This document shows, piece after piece, positions 36,588 through 44,964 of a stretch of DNA of 64,000 nt. Source of the DNA: Streptomyces antibioticus (GTDB lineage Bacteria; Actinomycetota; Actinomycetes; Streptomycetales; Streptomycetaceae); the NCBI RefSeq assembly GCF_001514065.1, contig NZ_KQ948428.1, positions 437,525 to 501,524 of the forward strand. Reading direction: 5' to 3'. Below the pieces are notes generated by a model. That model was not told where the DNA came from and searched no databases. It saw only the letters and a program-made list of their open reading frames with translations. The position numbers and the translations under genes are program-made. Position 1 is the first letter of the stretch. Every line of letters starts with the position of its first letter.

Positions 36588-38876
36588 TCACCCCACACCC
36601 CAACGGCGAACGGTCACAAGCTCCACCCGCTCGATGCTCGCCACCCTCCGACTCCCCTCCGCCACATACACACCCCCGCCCCCCTCATCCCCCGGCAGGA
36701 TCCGCACCCTCAACTCCCCCACAGGCACCCGATCCAGCGAGATGTCCCACACCCGCCCCGAAAAGAACTGATCGGCGACAAGGACGCCCTCGACATACGC
36801 CCGCCCCACATCCCCGGCCCAGTGAATCCGCAACAAGGTCCCGCCGGGCACGTCATCCGGCAGCGACACGACGTACTCAGCGGCCACCGTCTCGAACCAC
36901 TTGTCCTCCGGCACACTCGCCCGCCCCATGACCCCGGTCACCGGCTCAGGCGCGGCCCCGGCGGCCCGGACAAGACGGACGGCGGCCTCCCCGACCGGCC
37001 GCCCCTCTCCCAGCTCGAACCGCATGAACACCCCGTCCCGCAACACGGCGTACGACGGCCGCTCCACGGCGCTGTGCACCCGCATCTCGCCCCGGTCGAA
37101 GACGACCCCACCGTCCGCCAGCACCAACCGCTCGGCTCCCCACAGCACACCCCGATAGGCGGTACGAGCCGTAGCCGCGTCCAGCACCAGCAGCCCCACC
37201 CGCTCACCCCCCGCACTCTCCACCTCGACGAGGCAGTCCGTCCCGGCCCGCAGCCCCGTGACCAGCACCCGCCCGTCCCCGTGAGACACCTCCCCGGACG
37301 GAGCGACAACGGATGCCACACCACCGAGGGCAACCTCGGGAGCGATACCGTCAACGGCAGTCAGCACCAGCACCGTTCGGTCGCCGTCCACCACCCTGCA
37401 CACCGGCTGAGCGGTCGCCCATTCCACCCGCACCCCGCCCACGTCCAGCCGCAACGGCCAGCAGAACGCGGCACCCGACGGCACGGTCACCGGCACCGAC
37501 GGGAAGCTCACCTCCCCGTCCGCGAAGCCGACGCTGAACGATGTCCCGGGATGATCCGGCAACGGCTCGTGCGGCTGATGGTTGTTGACGAACAGGAACC
37601 CCGAGGACCCGTCCCCGCGCACCGCCCACCGCAACGTCTCCCGGTCGTCCTGCCCCTGCGGCCGCTCCGCCGGCAGGACGGACTCCATCGGCGCGATCAG
37701 ATGCCCGAAGTCGGCCAACAGCAGGTGTTGCAGCCGGAGTTCGTCGTACGAGGCCCGGTACTGTCCGTACTCGCCGAGCGGCGCCTGGAAGTCGTACGTC
37801 AGCACGGGCAGGTCGTTCGGATACCCCGTGGCGTGCGACTCCTGAAAGGTCGTCAGCTCCCCTGTCGGGTTCGTGCCGCCGTGGAACATGTAGTACCCCT
37901 GCCACACCGACCCGGAGCCGATCTTGGTGAGCCCGAGCGCGGCGATGTCGACGGCGTCGACCCGGGGCCGCCGGTGGTAGGAGACCGCCATGCCGCCGCC
38001 CAACTCGCAGGTGGCCCAGGGGAATCGGTCGGCGAAGGCGTCGGGGGCGCTGCCGCGGACGGCCGGAAGCGGGCGCAGGTCCGCGCCGATGCCCTCGTCG
38101 TCGCGCTGGTGGGTGAAGAAGAAGTGCTTGCGGCAGGTGTCGGGCCAGCCGCCGTCGGCCTCGGTCCAGAAGGTCTCGGGGTAGCCGCCGTAGAGGGGAA
38201 GCAGTTCGTCGGGCGGGAGTTGGACACCTCCCCAGGCGGTCGACGTCCACAGGGGGGCGTTCAGCCCGGCCTCCTGGGCCATGCGCTTCAAGGTCAGCAG
38301 GTGACCGGGCTGGTCGTAGAGCTCGTTCTCGATCTGGACGGCGACGATCGGGCCGCCGTGGGCGCGGTCGAGGCCGCGGAGTTGCGCGGCGATCGCCGCG
38401 TACCAGGGGCGTACCGCGTCCAGGTAGGCCGGGTCGTCGGTGCGCGGCGCGCAGTCGCGGGCCAGGACCCAGTCGGGCAGGCCGCCGTTGCGGACCTCGG
38501 CGTGCACCCAGGGGCCGATCCGCGGGATGAAGTCCAGGCCGTGGCGGGCGCAGAGTTCGGCGAAGCGGCGCAGGTCGCGGTCGCCGTCGAAGCGGATGCG
38601 GCCCTCGGTCTCCTCGTGGTGGATCCAGATGAGGTAGCTCGCGACGACCGTCACCCCGGCCGCCTTGATCTTCAGCAGTTCCTCCTCCCACTCGGCGGCC
38701 GGGTAACGGGAGTAGTGGAACTCGCCGGAGACCGGGAACCAGGGGCGGCCGCCGCGGGTGAGGAAGCGGCTGGTGACCTCGATCGGGTCGGGCACGCCGG
38801 GCGCGTCGGCGAAGGGCAGATGGCCGGTGAGTGGGGGTGCGGTTTCCTCGGGGACGCGCAGGCGGTGGTGGGGCAT
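36588..38876 (-). CDS. GH35-family beta-galactosidase, long form
   Basis: 762 residues from an ATG that overlaps the stop of the upstream GH35 gene by one base (TGATG). The catalytic barrel (about 35-370) has the GH35 profile: PVSGEFHYSRYPAAEWEEELLKIKAAGV, IGPWVHAEVRNGGLP and VQIENELYDQPGHL with the acid/base Glu; the nucleophile Glu is in FPWATCELGGGM. Unlike its partner it has about 390 extra residues of beta-sandwich accessory domains. No signal peptide, so it probably acts on imported galactosides. A frame running open through both GH35 genes is not a fusion; the start and overlap show two separate genes. Confidence 0.9.
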   Translation of the reverse strand: MPHHRLRVPEETAPPLTGHLPFADAPGVPDPIEVTSRFLTRGGRPWFPVSGEFHYSRYPAAEWEEELLKIKAAGVTVVASYLIWIHHEETEGRIRFDGDRDLRRFAELCARHGLDFIPRIGPWVHAEVRNGGLPDWVLARDCAPRTDDPAYLDAVRPWYAAIAAQLRGLDRAHGGPIVAVQIENELYDQPGHLLTLKRMAQEAGLNAPLWTSTAWGGVQLPPDELLPLYGGYPETFWTEADGGWPDTCRKHFFFTHQRDDEGIGADLRPLPAVRGSAPDAFADRFPWATCELGGGMAVSYHRRPRVDAVDIAALGLTKIGSGSVWQGYYMFHGGTNPTGELTTFQESHATGYPNDLPVLTYDFQAPLGEYGQYRASYDELRLQHLLLADFGHLIAPMESVLPAERPQGQDDRETLRWAVRGDGSSGFLFVNNHQPHEPLPDHPGTSFSVGFADGEVSFPSVPVTVPSGAAFCWPLRLDVGGVRVEWATAQPVCRVVDGDRTVLVLTAVDGIAPEVALGGVASVVAPSGEVSHGDGRVLVTGLRAGTDCLVEVESAGGERVGLLVLDAATARTAYRGVLWGAERLVLADGGVVFDRGEMRVHSAVERPSYAVLRDGVFMRFELGEGRPVGEAAVRLVRAAGAAPEPVTGVMGRASVPEDKWFETVAAEYVVSLPDDVPGGTLLRIHWAGDVGRAYVEGVLVADQFFSGRVWDISLDRVPVGELRVRILPGDEGGGGVYVAEGSRRVASIERVELVTVRRWGVG

Positions 38877-40639
38877 CAGGGGTTCACCGGGCCGAGGTCG
38901 GGGGTGTCGGTGAGCTGGGCGCGGGTGGCGGTGGTGGCGTGCAGTTCGAGCAGGATCAGCTCGTTGGTGCCGGCGCGCAGGACCGGGCCGGGGACGTACA
39001 GGGTTTGCTGGGGGCCGCGGTTCCAGTAGCGGCCGAGGCGGAAGCCGTTGATCCAGGCCTGGCCCTTGGTCCAGCCGGGCAGCGAGAGGAAGGTGTCGGC
39101 GGGTTCGGCGACCTCGAAGGTGCCCCGGTGGAAGGCCGGTTCGAAGGCGGTGGCCGCGTCGGACTTCTCGAACGGCACGGCGGTCAGGTCGGCGAGGGCC
39201 AGCGGGTGGCAGTCCCAGCCGTGCACACCCGTGCCGTTGAAGGTGACGGGGCCGAGCAGGCCCTTGGGGGTGCCGATGCGGGGGCCGTAGTTGACTCCGC
39301 CCATGTTCTCGACGAGTACGTCCAGCGTGGCACCGGCGCGGGGCACGTGGACCGGCAGGGTCTCGTCGTGGCGTTCGCGTTCGAGTACGCCGACGGGGGC
39401 GCCGTCGATGAAGACCTGGGCGCGGTCGCCGACGCCGCCCGCGAAGTGCAGCAAGCCCTGGCCCGCGGTGGGGAGGACGGCGCGGTAGAGGGCGTAGCCG
39501 GAGGCCAGGCCGAGTTCGTCCATCATCGCCGGGCTCTCGGTGCGCAGGGGCGTGGCGAGGGTGGCGGCGTGCGGGAGCAGCGCGGCGCGGTGGTCCAACT
39601 CGACGGTGCGAGGCGCGAGTTTGGGCGCGGGCGCCGGGACCGGCTCGTCCGGCACGGGGACGTGGCGGGCGATGACCTCGCGGAAGGCGTGGTACTTGGA
39701 GCCGGGGTCGCCGGACTCGGTGAGCGGGGCGTCGTAGTCGTAGGACGTGACGGTGGGCTCGTAGGTGTGGTGGTGGTTGGCGCCGTTGTGGAAGCCGAAG
39801 TTGGTGCCGCCGTGGAACATGTAGATGTTGACGGAGGCGCCCGCGGACAGCAGCCGGTCGAGGTCGGCGGCGGCGTCGGAGGCGCTGCGGGTGTGGTGCG
39901 GGCCGCCCCAGTGGTCGAACCAGCCGACCCAGAACTCCGCGCACATCAGCGGGCCTTCGGGCCGGTGGGTGCGCAGCTCGGCCAGGGCGGCGTCGACCTT
40001 GCCGCCGAAGGTGCCGGTGGTGAGGACGCCGGGCAGGCTGCCGGCCGTGAGGTGTTCCTGGTTGACCTGGTCGCAGGTGAAGAGGAGTTCCTCGACACCC
40101 CTGTTCCGGAAGCCCTGTTCGAGGTGTTTGAGGTAGGCGGTGTCGTTGCCGTAGGCGCCGTACTCGTTCTCCACCTGGACGGCGATGACGGCGCCGCCGC
40201 GCGCCGCCATGTGCGGGAGCAGCGGGGGCAGCAGCAGGTCGAGATAGCGGTCGATGGCGGCGGTGAAGCGGGGGTCGGAGCTGCGCAGCGCGATGTCCGG
40301 GTCGGAGGTGAGCCAGCCGGGCAGGCCTCCGCCGTCCCACTCGGCGCAGATGAACGGGCCGGGGCGGAGCAGGACGTGGAGGCCCTCCTCGCGGGCGAGG
40401 TCCAGGTAGCGGGGCAGGTCCAGGATGCCGTCGAGGTCCAACTCTCCGTCGGGATCGGGCTGGTGGGCGTTCCAGGGGACGTACGTCTCGACGGTGTTGA
40501 GGCCCATCAGGCGGGCCTTGCGCAGCCGGTCGGCCCACTGGTCGGGGTGGACGCGGAAGTAGTGCATGGCGCCGGAGACGATGCGGAACGGCTCGCCGTG
40601 CAGCAGGAATCCGTCGGACGTGGTGGTGAGCGCGGACAT
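38876..40639 (-). CDS. GH35-family beta-galactosidase, short form
   Basis: 587 residues from the ATG at 40639 with GAAGGGA upstream. Strong GH35 motifs: RIVSGAMHYFRVHPDQW, TVETYVPWNAHQP, RPGPFICAEWDGGGLP, acid/base Glu in VENEYGAYGND and nucleophile Glu in MCAEFWVGWFDHWG. The C-terminal part carries two jelly-roll domains (for example VFIDGAPVGV and WINGFRLGRYWNRGPQQTLYVP). No signal peptide is present, so it is probably cytoplasmic. Second gene of the MFS-GH35-GH35-lacI run; a 15-bp tandem repeat separates it from the transporter gene. Confidence 0.95.
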   Translation of the reverse strand: MSALTTTSDGFLLHGEPFRIVSGAMHYFRVHPDQWADRLRKARLMGLNTVETYVPWNAHQPDPDGELDLDGILDLPRYLDLAREEGLHVLLRPGPFICAEWDGGGLPGWLTSDPDIALRSSDPRFTAAIDRYLDLLLPPLLPHMAARGGAVIAVQVENEYGAYGNDTAYLKHLEQGFRNRGVEELLFTCDQVNQEHLTAGSLPGVLTTGTFGGKVDAALAELRTHRPEGPLMCAEFWVGWFDHWGGPHHTRSASDAAADLDRLLSAGASVNIYMFHGGTNFGFHNGANHHHTYEPTVTSYDYDAPLTESGDPGSKYHAFREVIARHVPVPDEPVPAPAPKLAPRTVELDHRAALLPHAATLATPLRTESPAMMDELGLASGYALYRAVLPTAGQGLLHFAGGVGDRAQVFIDGAPVGVLERERHDETLPVHVPRAGATLDVLVENMGGVNYGPRIGTPKGLLGPVTFNGTGVHGWDCHPLALADLTAVPFEKSDAATAFEPAFHRGTFEVAEPADTFLSLPGWTKGQAWINGFRLGRYWNRGPQQTLYVPGPVLRAGTNELILLELHATTATRAQLTDTPDLGPVNP

Positions 40640-40653
40640 GCGGGCTTCCCTTC

Positions 40654-40800
40654 AGTGCGCATGGAATCACTGCGAGTGGAATCACTGCGAGTGGGATCAG
40701 TGCGAGTGCGATCAGGGCGAGTGCGATCAGTGCGAGTGGGTCAGGGCGAGCGCGATCAGTGCGAGTGGGTCAGGGCGAGTGGATCAGGGCGAGTCGGATC
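40654..40800. repeat. 15-bp tandem repeat, about 10 copies, running into the MFS gene 3' end
   Basis: Units read AGTGCGAGTGGGATC with variants (ACTGCGAGTGGAATC, AGGGCGAGTGCGATC) and three 14-bp copies. They run from 40654 to 40800, covering the whole space between the MFS stop (40784-40786) and the GH35 start and the last codons of the transporter. Confidence 0.92.
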
Positions 40801-41956
40801 GGGTACTGCGGATGAGCCAGAGCGTCGCGGCCAGGCACACCGCCGAGACACCCCCGAGAAGCAGCGGTACGGCCTCGACGCCGGACCACTCGATGGCCTT
40901 GCCGAGCGCCGGTCCGGCCACCACACCGCCGGCCATCGAGGCGGCGATGACCAGGGCTCCGGCCCGCCGGGCGCGCGGGGCGGCCCGGTGCAGCCAGGGC
41001 AGGCCGGTGGGGAAGATCGGCGCGATGAACAGGCCGACGCCGGCATAGGCGTACGGCGCCAACTCGCTGACGGACGCGAGCATCAGACAGACGGTCATGC
41101 CGGCGCAGGAGACGGTGATGATGGCCTCGGGCGGGAATCTGAGGGCGATCGGGGCGACCAGGAACCGGCCCACCGTCATCATCAGCCAGTACACGGAGGT
41201 GGCGGTCGCGGCGGCCCCGGCGCCGTAGCCGACGGTCTCCAGATGCGTGGGCTCCCAGCCGCCGACGCCCGCCTCGATGCCGACGTGCAGGACGTAGAGG
41301 GCGACGAAGACGCCGAGCACGGAGGCGAGGCTTCGGCCGAGGACGCCGCCGGAGTCGTAGGCCCCCTCGGACGGCTGCGGAGCCCGGTCCCGCACCCCCT
41401 TCAGACACAGCAGCAACGGCAGGTCGACCAGCGCGAACACCAGGAACACCGCCGGGTAGTGCGCGGCGCCGACCGCGCCGATCAGGGCCGGGCCGAGGAT
41501 CGCGCCGACGCCGAAGTGGGCGTTGAGGATGTTCAGCATCGCGGTGGAACGGTGACCGAAGCCGACGGCGAACAGCTGGTTGAGGCCGTAGTCGACACCG
41601 CCGAAGCCGAGCCCGGCCAGCAGTGCGGCGGCGAGGGCGAGGGGCCAGGTGGGGGCCAGCGCGAAACCCGCCGCGCCCACCGCCATGAGCAGATACGAGG
41701 CCCCGAGGATGCGCCGGTTGCCGATCGCCCCGAACCAGCGGTCGAACAGCAGCACGCCGCCCACCCCGCCGACGAAGTGCGCGCTCAGCCCCAGCCCGGC
41801 GGCCGACGGGGACAGCCCGAACTCCTCGCGGAGGGCGGGGATCGCCGGGCCGTACAGGGCCTGGAGCACCCCGATCAGCACGAAGCCGACGCAGGAGGCG
41901 ACGACGGCGGCCGGGCTGAACACCGGGGCTTCCACTACACGGGTCTCTCGCAGCAC
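40784..41956 (-). CDS. Major facilitator superfamily transporter, putative galactoside uptake
   Basis: About 390 residues with 12 hydrophobic segments; the first covers VVASCVGFVLIGVLQALYG and the N-terminal loop LFDRWFGAIGNRRIL corresponds to the MFS motif between helices 2 and 3. I use the GTG at 41956. An ATG at 41980 also opens the frame, but it would put a TTA codon and a perfect operator-like palindrome inside the first codons and has no ribosome binding site, whereas a promoter-like pair predicts a transcript beginning near 41958. First gene of the run with two beta-galactosidases, so a galactoside or oligosaccharide is the likely substrate. The last codons lie in the 15-bp repeat. Confidence 0.85.
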   Translation of the reverse strand: MLRETRVVEAPVFSPAAVVASCVGFVLIGVLQALYGPAIPALREEFGLSPSAAGLGLSAHFVGGVGGVLLFDRWFGAIGNRRILGASYLLMAVGAAGFALAPTWPLALAAALLAGLGFGGVDYGLNQLFAVGFGHRSTAMLNILNAHFGVGAILGPALIGAVGAAHYPAVFLVFALVDLPLLLCLKGVRDRAPQPSEGAYDSGGVLGRSLASVLGVFVALYVLHVGIEAGVGGWEPTHLETVGYGAGAAATATSVYWLMMTVGRFLVAPIALRFPPEAIITVSCAGMTVCLMLASVSELAPYAYAGVGLFIAPIFPTGLPWLHRAAPRARRAGALVIAASMAGGVVAGPALGKAIEWSGVEAVPLLLGGVSAVCLAATLWLIRSTRSDSP

Positions 41957-41964
41957 GCCTAGGA

Positions 41965-41992
41965 GTGTTACCGGTAACATTCAGGCCGTCAA
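41965..41992 (-). promoter_or_regulatory. Promoter candidate of the MFS-GH35 operon
   Basis: On the minus strand TTGACG (41992-41987) and TAACAC (41970-41965) are 16 bp apart. The palindromic operator fills the spacer and the -10 region. Transcription would begin near 41958, just before the GTG start, giving a leaderless or nearly leaderless message. Confidence 0.45.
41966..41979. promoter_or_regulatory. Perfect 14-bp palindrome TGTTACCGGTAACA, candidate LacI operator
   Basis: A perfect palindrome with central CG and an outer TGTTA/TAACA, the shape expected for a LacI/GalR-family operator. It overlaps the putative -10 element of the MFS-GH35-GH35-lacI genes, so repressor binding would block polymerase. 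It may also influence the divergent rraA-like gene, which starts 170 bp away. Confidence 0.7.
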
Positions 41993-42148
41993 GATTGCGA
42001 GCGCTGCTGCCGGCCACCCCGGCCGGATGCAACGCAAAGTGCTGTTAGGCGATGTCTTTGCCCTGCCGATCTTGAGGATCTGCGCGGTGCCCCGATCCAA
42101 TGGGACCAGGCCTGACCACCCTGCACCGACGACGGGACGACAACCGCC

Positions 42149-42763
42149 ATGGACACCGCATTCAAGGACGTTCCCCCGACCACCCTCGCCGACCTGCTGG
42201 GCCGGGGACAGGTGATGGACATCGGCATCCGCCCGCTGTGGGACGCACCGCGCATCGCCGGCCCCGCGTACACCGTGCGGTGCGTGCCCGGCGACAACCT
42301 GATGCTGCACGCCGCGATCTACCGCGCCGAGCCGGGCTCGGTGATCGTCGTGGAGTCCGGCGACCTGGACTACGCGCTGGCCGGCGGCAACGTGTGTGCC
42401 GTGGCCCGGCGGCGGGGCGTGGCCGGCTTCGTGCTGGACGGCCTCGTCCGCGACCTCGGCGAGGTCCGCGAGGCCGGCTTCCCGGTCTTCGCGCGCGGTG
42501 TCCTCCCCATTCCCGGCACCAAGGAGAAGGGCGGGGCGCTCGGTGAGCCGGCCAGGGTCGGCGGGGTGCTGATCCGGCCGGGGGACATCGTGGTGGCCGA
42601 CGAGGAGGGGGTCGTCGTCACCCCGGCGGCCCGCCAGGAGGAGATCCTCACGGCGGCGCGGGCGAAGCTCGCGAAGGAGGCCGGGGAGTCGCTGGACGCC
42701 TGGGAGGAGAACCACCGGGCACGGATCGACAAGGCGCTGAGGGAACTGGGGTACGAGGGCTGA
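42149..42763 (+). CDS. RraA-like protein (4-hydroxy-4-methyl-2-oxoglutarate aldolase/demethylmenaquinone-methyltransferase-like fold)
   Basis: 204 residues. The RraA-like fold is shown by GPAYTVRCVPGDNLMLHAAIYRAEPGSVIVVE, the GGNVCAVARRRGVAGFVLDGLVRD segment (Asp of the Mg site and Arg), and the DIVVADEEGVVVTP strand near the C-terminus. Bacterial relatives are either HMG/CHA aldolases making pyruvate or regulators of RNase E; the GxxxA and DGxxRD residues suit the aldolase group. It is divergent from the galactosidase operon and alone as a transcription unit. Confidence 0.85.
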   Translation: MDTAFKDVPPTTLADLLGRGQVMDIGIRPLWDAPRIAGPAYTVRCVPGDNLMLHAAIYRAEPGSVIVVESGDLDYALAGGNVCAVARRRGVAGFVLDGLVRDLGEVREAGFPVFARGVLPIPGTKEKGGALGEPARVGGVLIRPGDIVVADEEGVVVTPAARQEEILTAARAKLAKEAGESLDAWEENHRARIDKALRELGYEG

Positions 42764-42815
42764 CGAGGCGCCACCGGTGCCGTCAGCCGGCCCGCTCCTT
42801 CCCCACGCTGCCGGT

Positions 42816-44261
42816 CTACGGAGCTTCCACCGCCTCCGGCCTCTCAGGAGGCTCCGTCGGGGTCGGCGCGGGGGCCCGGAAGAGCACCGCCCGGGCCACC
42901 GCCGGCGCGAACAGCGCGGTGACCGGCGCGGCAAGGTGGAGCACCGCGCGGAAGGCGTCCCCGACGACGGCGTCACCGGGCGACCTCTCCTGGACCCGGC
43001 GCAGATACCAGCCGGTGACACGGTCCGTGGACCGGCCGTCGAGCGCGTTGCCGACCGCGCCCGGCATCTTGCGGTCCGCCCCGGCGGAGATGTCCCAGGC
43101 CAGCCGGGACGCGCCGAGCAACGCCCGCTGCACGCGCCGCGTCGTGGGCGTCCGGCGCCGGTCGGCCAGCGCGTCCCGCAGGGCTACGGCGCTCATCGCG
43201 GCGACGGCCATGCCCTGCCCGTAGATCGGGTTGAAGGCGCACAGCGCGTCGCCGGTGGCGAGGAACCCGGCGGGGTGGCCGGGCAGGTCGTAGCGGCGCC
43301 GGACGTTCGCGGTGCGCCGGTAGCCGAACGGCGGGGAGAGCGGTTCGGCCTCCGCCATCCAGCGGTCCAGCAGCGGATGCGCGAGCCGCTTGGTGTACGC
43401 CACGAACTCGTCGCCGTCCGTGGGCGGTTCGTCGCCGCGCAGCCCCGAGACGATCACCAGATGGGCGCCGTCCTCCAGCGGCAGCGCACCGCCGCCGTGG
43501 ACCTGTCCGGTGCCGGGATAGACGTAGTAGCCGACGGTGTCGCCGTCGAGGACGCCCGCCGGGCCGCGGTAGACGCGGGAGGCATACGCGAGCCCGGTGT
43601 CGATGGTCTCCTCGTGCGGGCGCGCGGCGCCGATCCCGGCGAGCCACTGCGCGGCCTTCGTGCCGCCGCCGGAGGCGTCGACGACCAAGTCGGCCTCCAT
43701 GGCGCGGGGTTCGGCGCCGGCGTCGCCGGAGCGGTCCCGCACGAGAACCCCTCGCACCCGGGACGCGTCACCGATCAGCCCGACGACGTCGGCCCCTTCC
43801 TCGACGCTGATCGCCGGATTGGCGAGAACCCGCCGTCGCACGAGCCCTTCGAGCTGCGCGCGCGAACCGGTGTAGATGTGCACGGACGCGGCCACCCGGC
43901 GGAGCCAGCGGCCGTTCTGCCACAGCACCATGTCCGACGGCATGCCGACCAGGGGCGCCCCCGCCGCCCGCAACTCCGCCAGAAAGCCCGGCAGCAGTGC
44001 CTCCATGGCGGACTGTCCGCCCTTCAGCAGCACATGCGGATGCCGTCCCTGCGGGACGCCGGGGCGTGCGCCGCCGTCGTCCGGGAACCGGTCGCGCTCG
44101 ACGACGGCGACCCGGTCGGCGTGCCCGGCCAGCACGTGCGCCGCGAGCAGCCCCGCGAGGCTCCCGCCCACGACGACCGCATGCCGTCCACCCCGACGGC
44201 CCGTCCCTCCGGCAGAATTCACCGCTGCGCTCCCCTGGTCGCCCATGTCCTGAGAAGACAC
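42816..44261 (-). CDS. FAD-dependent monooxygenase/oxidoreductase
   Basis: 481 residues from a GTG at 44261 (an in-frame ATG lies 15 bp further in). The nucleotide-binding start is GGRHAVVVGGSLAGLLAAHVLAGHADRVAVVERD, and the second FAD motif GDALCAFNPIYGQGMAVAAMSA is typical of group A flavin monooxygenases and geranylgeranyl-reductase-like enzymes. No signal peptide or membrane segment. Substrate is unknown and neighbours give no clue. Divergent from the small zinc-ribbon gene. Confidence 0.9.
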   Translation of the reverse strand: MSSQDMGDQGSAAVNSAGGTGRRGGRHAVVVGGSLAGLLAAHVLAGHADRVAVVERDRFPDDGGARPGVPQGRHPHVLLKGGQSAMEALLPGFLAELRAAGAPLVGMPSDMVLWQNGRWLRRVAASVHIYTGSRAQLEGLVRRRVLANPAISVEEGADVVGLIGDASRVRGVLVRDRSGDAGAEPRAMEADLVVDASGGGTKAAQWLAGIGAARPHEETIDTGLAYASRVYRGPAGVLDGDTVGYYVYPGTGQVHGGGALPLEDGAHLVIVSGLRGDEPPTDGDEFVAYTKRLAHPLLDRWMAEAEPLSPPFGYRRTANVRRRYDLPGHPAGFLATGDALCAFNPIYGQGMAVAAMSAVALRDALADRRRTPTTRRVQRALLGASRLAWDISAGADRKMPGAVGNALDGRSTDRVTGWYLRRVQERSPGDAVVGDAFRAVLHLAAPVTALFAPAVARAVLFRAPAPTPTEPPERPEAVEAP

Positions 44262-44319
44262 AAGTATCCCGTCCCGTACGACGGGCCGACCGAGATCCGG
44301 TCAGGCTAGGGTGCGCCGC

Positions 44320-44517
44320 ATGTCCGACCCTTCCCAGTGCCCCACATGCGGCCGCCCCCTGAAGTACGGCGGCCTCGTCCTCACCGTCCGCGAGGACGAC
44401 GGCAGGCGAACCTGCCGGGCCCTGTGGAAATGCCCCACCCGGCACATCTGGTGGCAGTGGTCCGACCGCCCCGAGGCCCCCCTGGAAACCTGCCCCGTAC
44501 CGGGCCTGTTCCGCTGA
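44320..44517 (+). CDS. Small zinc-ribbon-like protein
   Basis: 65 residues from the ATG at 44320 (AGGG upstream; a GTG at 44311 would add three residues). CPTCGRPL near the N-terminus and KCPTRHIWWQW in the middle provide two Cys pairs or a Cys/His site for one zinc. Codon usage is normal for the genome. Function unknown. Divergent from the FAD monooxygenase and convergent with msrB. Confidence 0.65.
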   Translation: MSDPSQCPTCGRPLKYGGLVLTVREDDGRRTCRALWKCPTRHIWWQWSDRPEAPLETCPVPGLFR

Positions 44518-44543
44518 CCCCGGTCACGCGCGCCAGCTGCCGG

Positions 44544-44951
44544 TCAGGCCTCGTCCGCCGTCAACCGCAGCGAGATGCTGTTGATGCAGTACCGCTGATC
44601 CGTCGGCGTCGCATACCCCTCGCCCTCGAAGACGTGCCCGAGGTGCGACCCGCACCGCGCACACCGCACCTCCGTCCGCACCATCCCGTGCGACCGGTCC
44701 TCGATCAGCTCGACCGCGTCGGTGTCCTTCGGGTCGTAGAAGGAGGGCCAGCCGCAGTGGGACTCGAACTTCGTGGTGGACGTGAAGAGTTCGGCGCCGC
44801 AGGCGCGACAGGAGTAGACGCCCTTCGTCTTCGTGTCGGTGTACTCGCCCGTGAAGGCGGGCTCCGTGCCGGCCTGGCGCAGGACGGCGTACTCGGCCGG
44901 GGTCAGCTCCGCGCGCCACTGCTCTTCCGGCTTATCGACGTCGTACGACAT
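44544..44951 (-). CDS. msrB: Peptide methionine (R)-S-oxide reductase MsrB
   Basis: 135 residues, a complete MsrB. Catalytic Cys122 lies in RYCINSISL; Cys48/Cys51 (SCRACGAELF) and Cys97/Cys100 (CARCGSHLGHVF) bind structural zinc; HCGWPSF holds the conserved Cys66. It repairs the R form of oxidised methionine using thioredoxin. The gene starts 13 bp after the murC stop, so the two probably share a transcript. Confidence 0.97.
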   Translation of the reverse strand: MSYDVDKPEEQWRAELTPAEYAVLRQAGTEPAFTGEYTDTKTKGVYSCRACGAELFTSTTKFESHCGWPSFYDPKDTDAVELIEDRSHGMVRTEVRCARCGSHLGHVFEGEGYATPTDQRYCINSISLRLTADEA

Positions 44952-44964
44952 GAAGCTCAGCCCC

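Noticed and set aside
36588..40685. Single 1365-residue open frame, possible fusion of the two GH35 genes
   Set aside because: The two genes are in different frames and have their own start, with a TGATG junction at 38876; the upstream part of the long frame is a shadow of the short GH35 gene.
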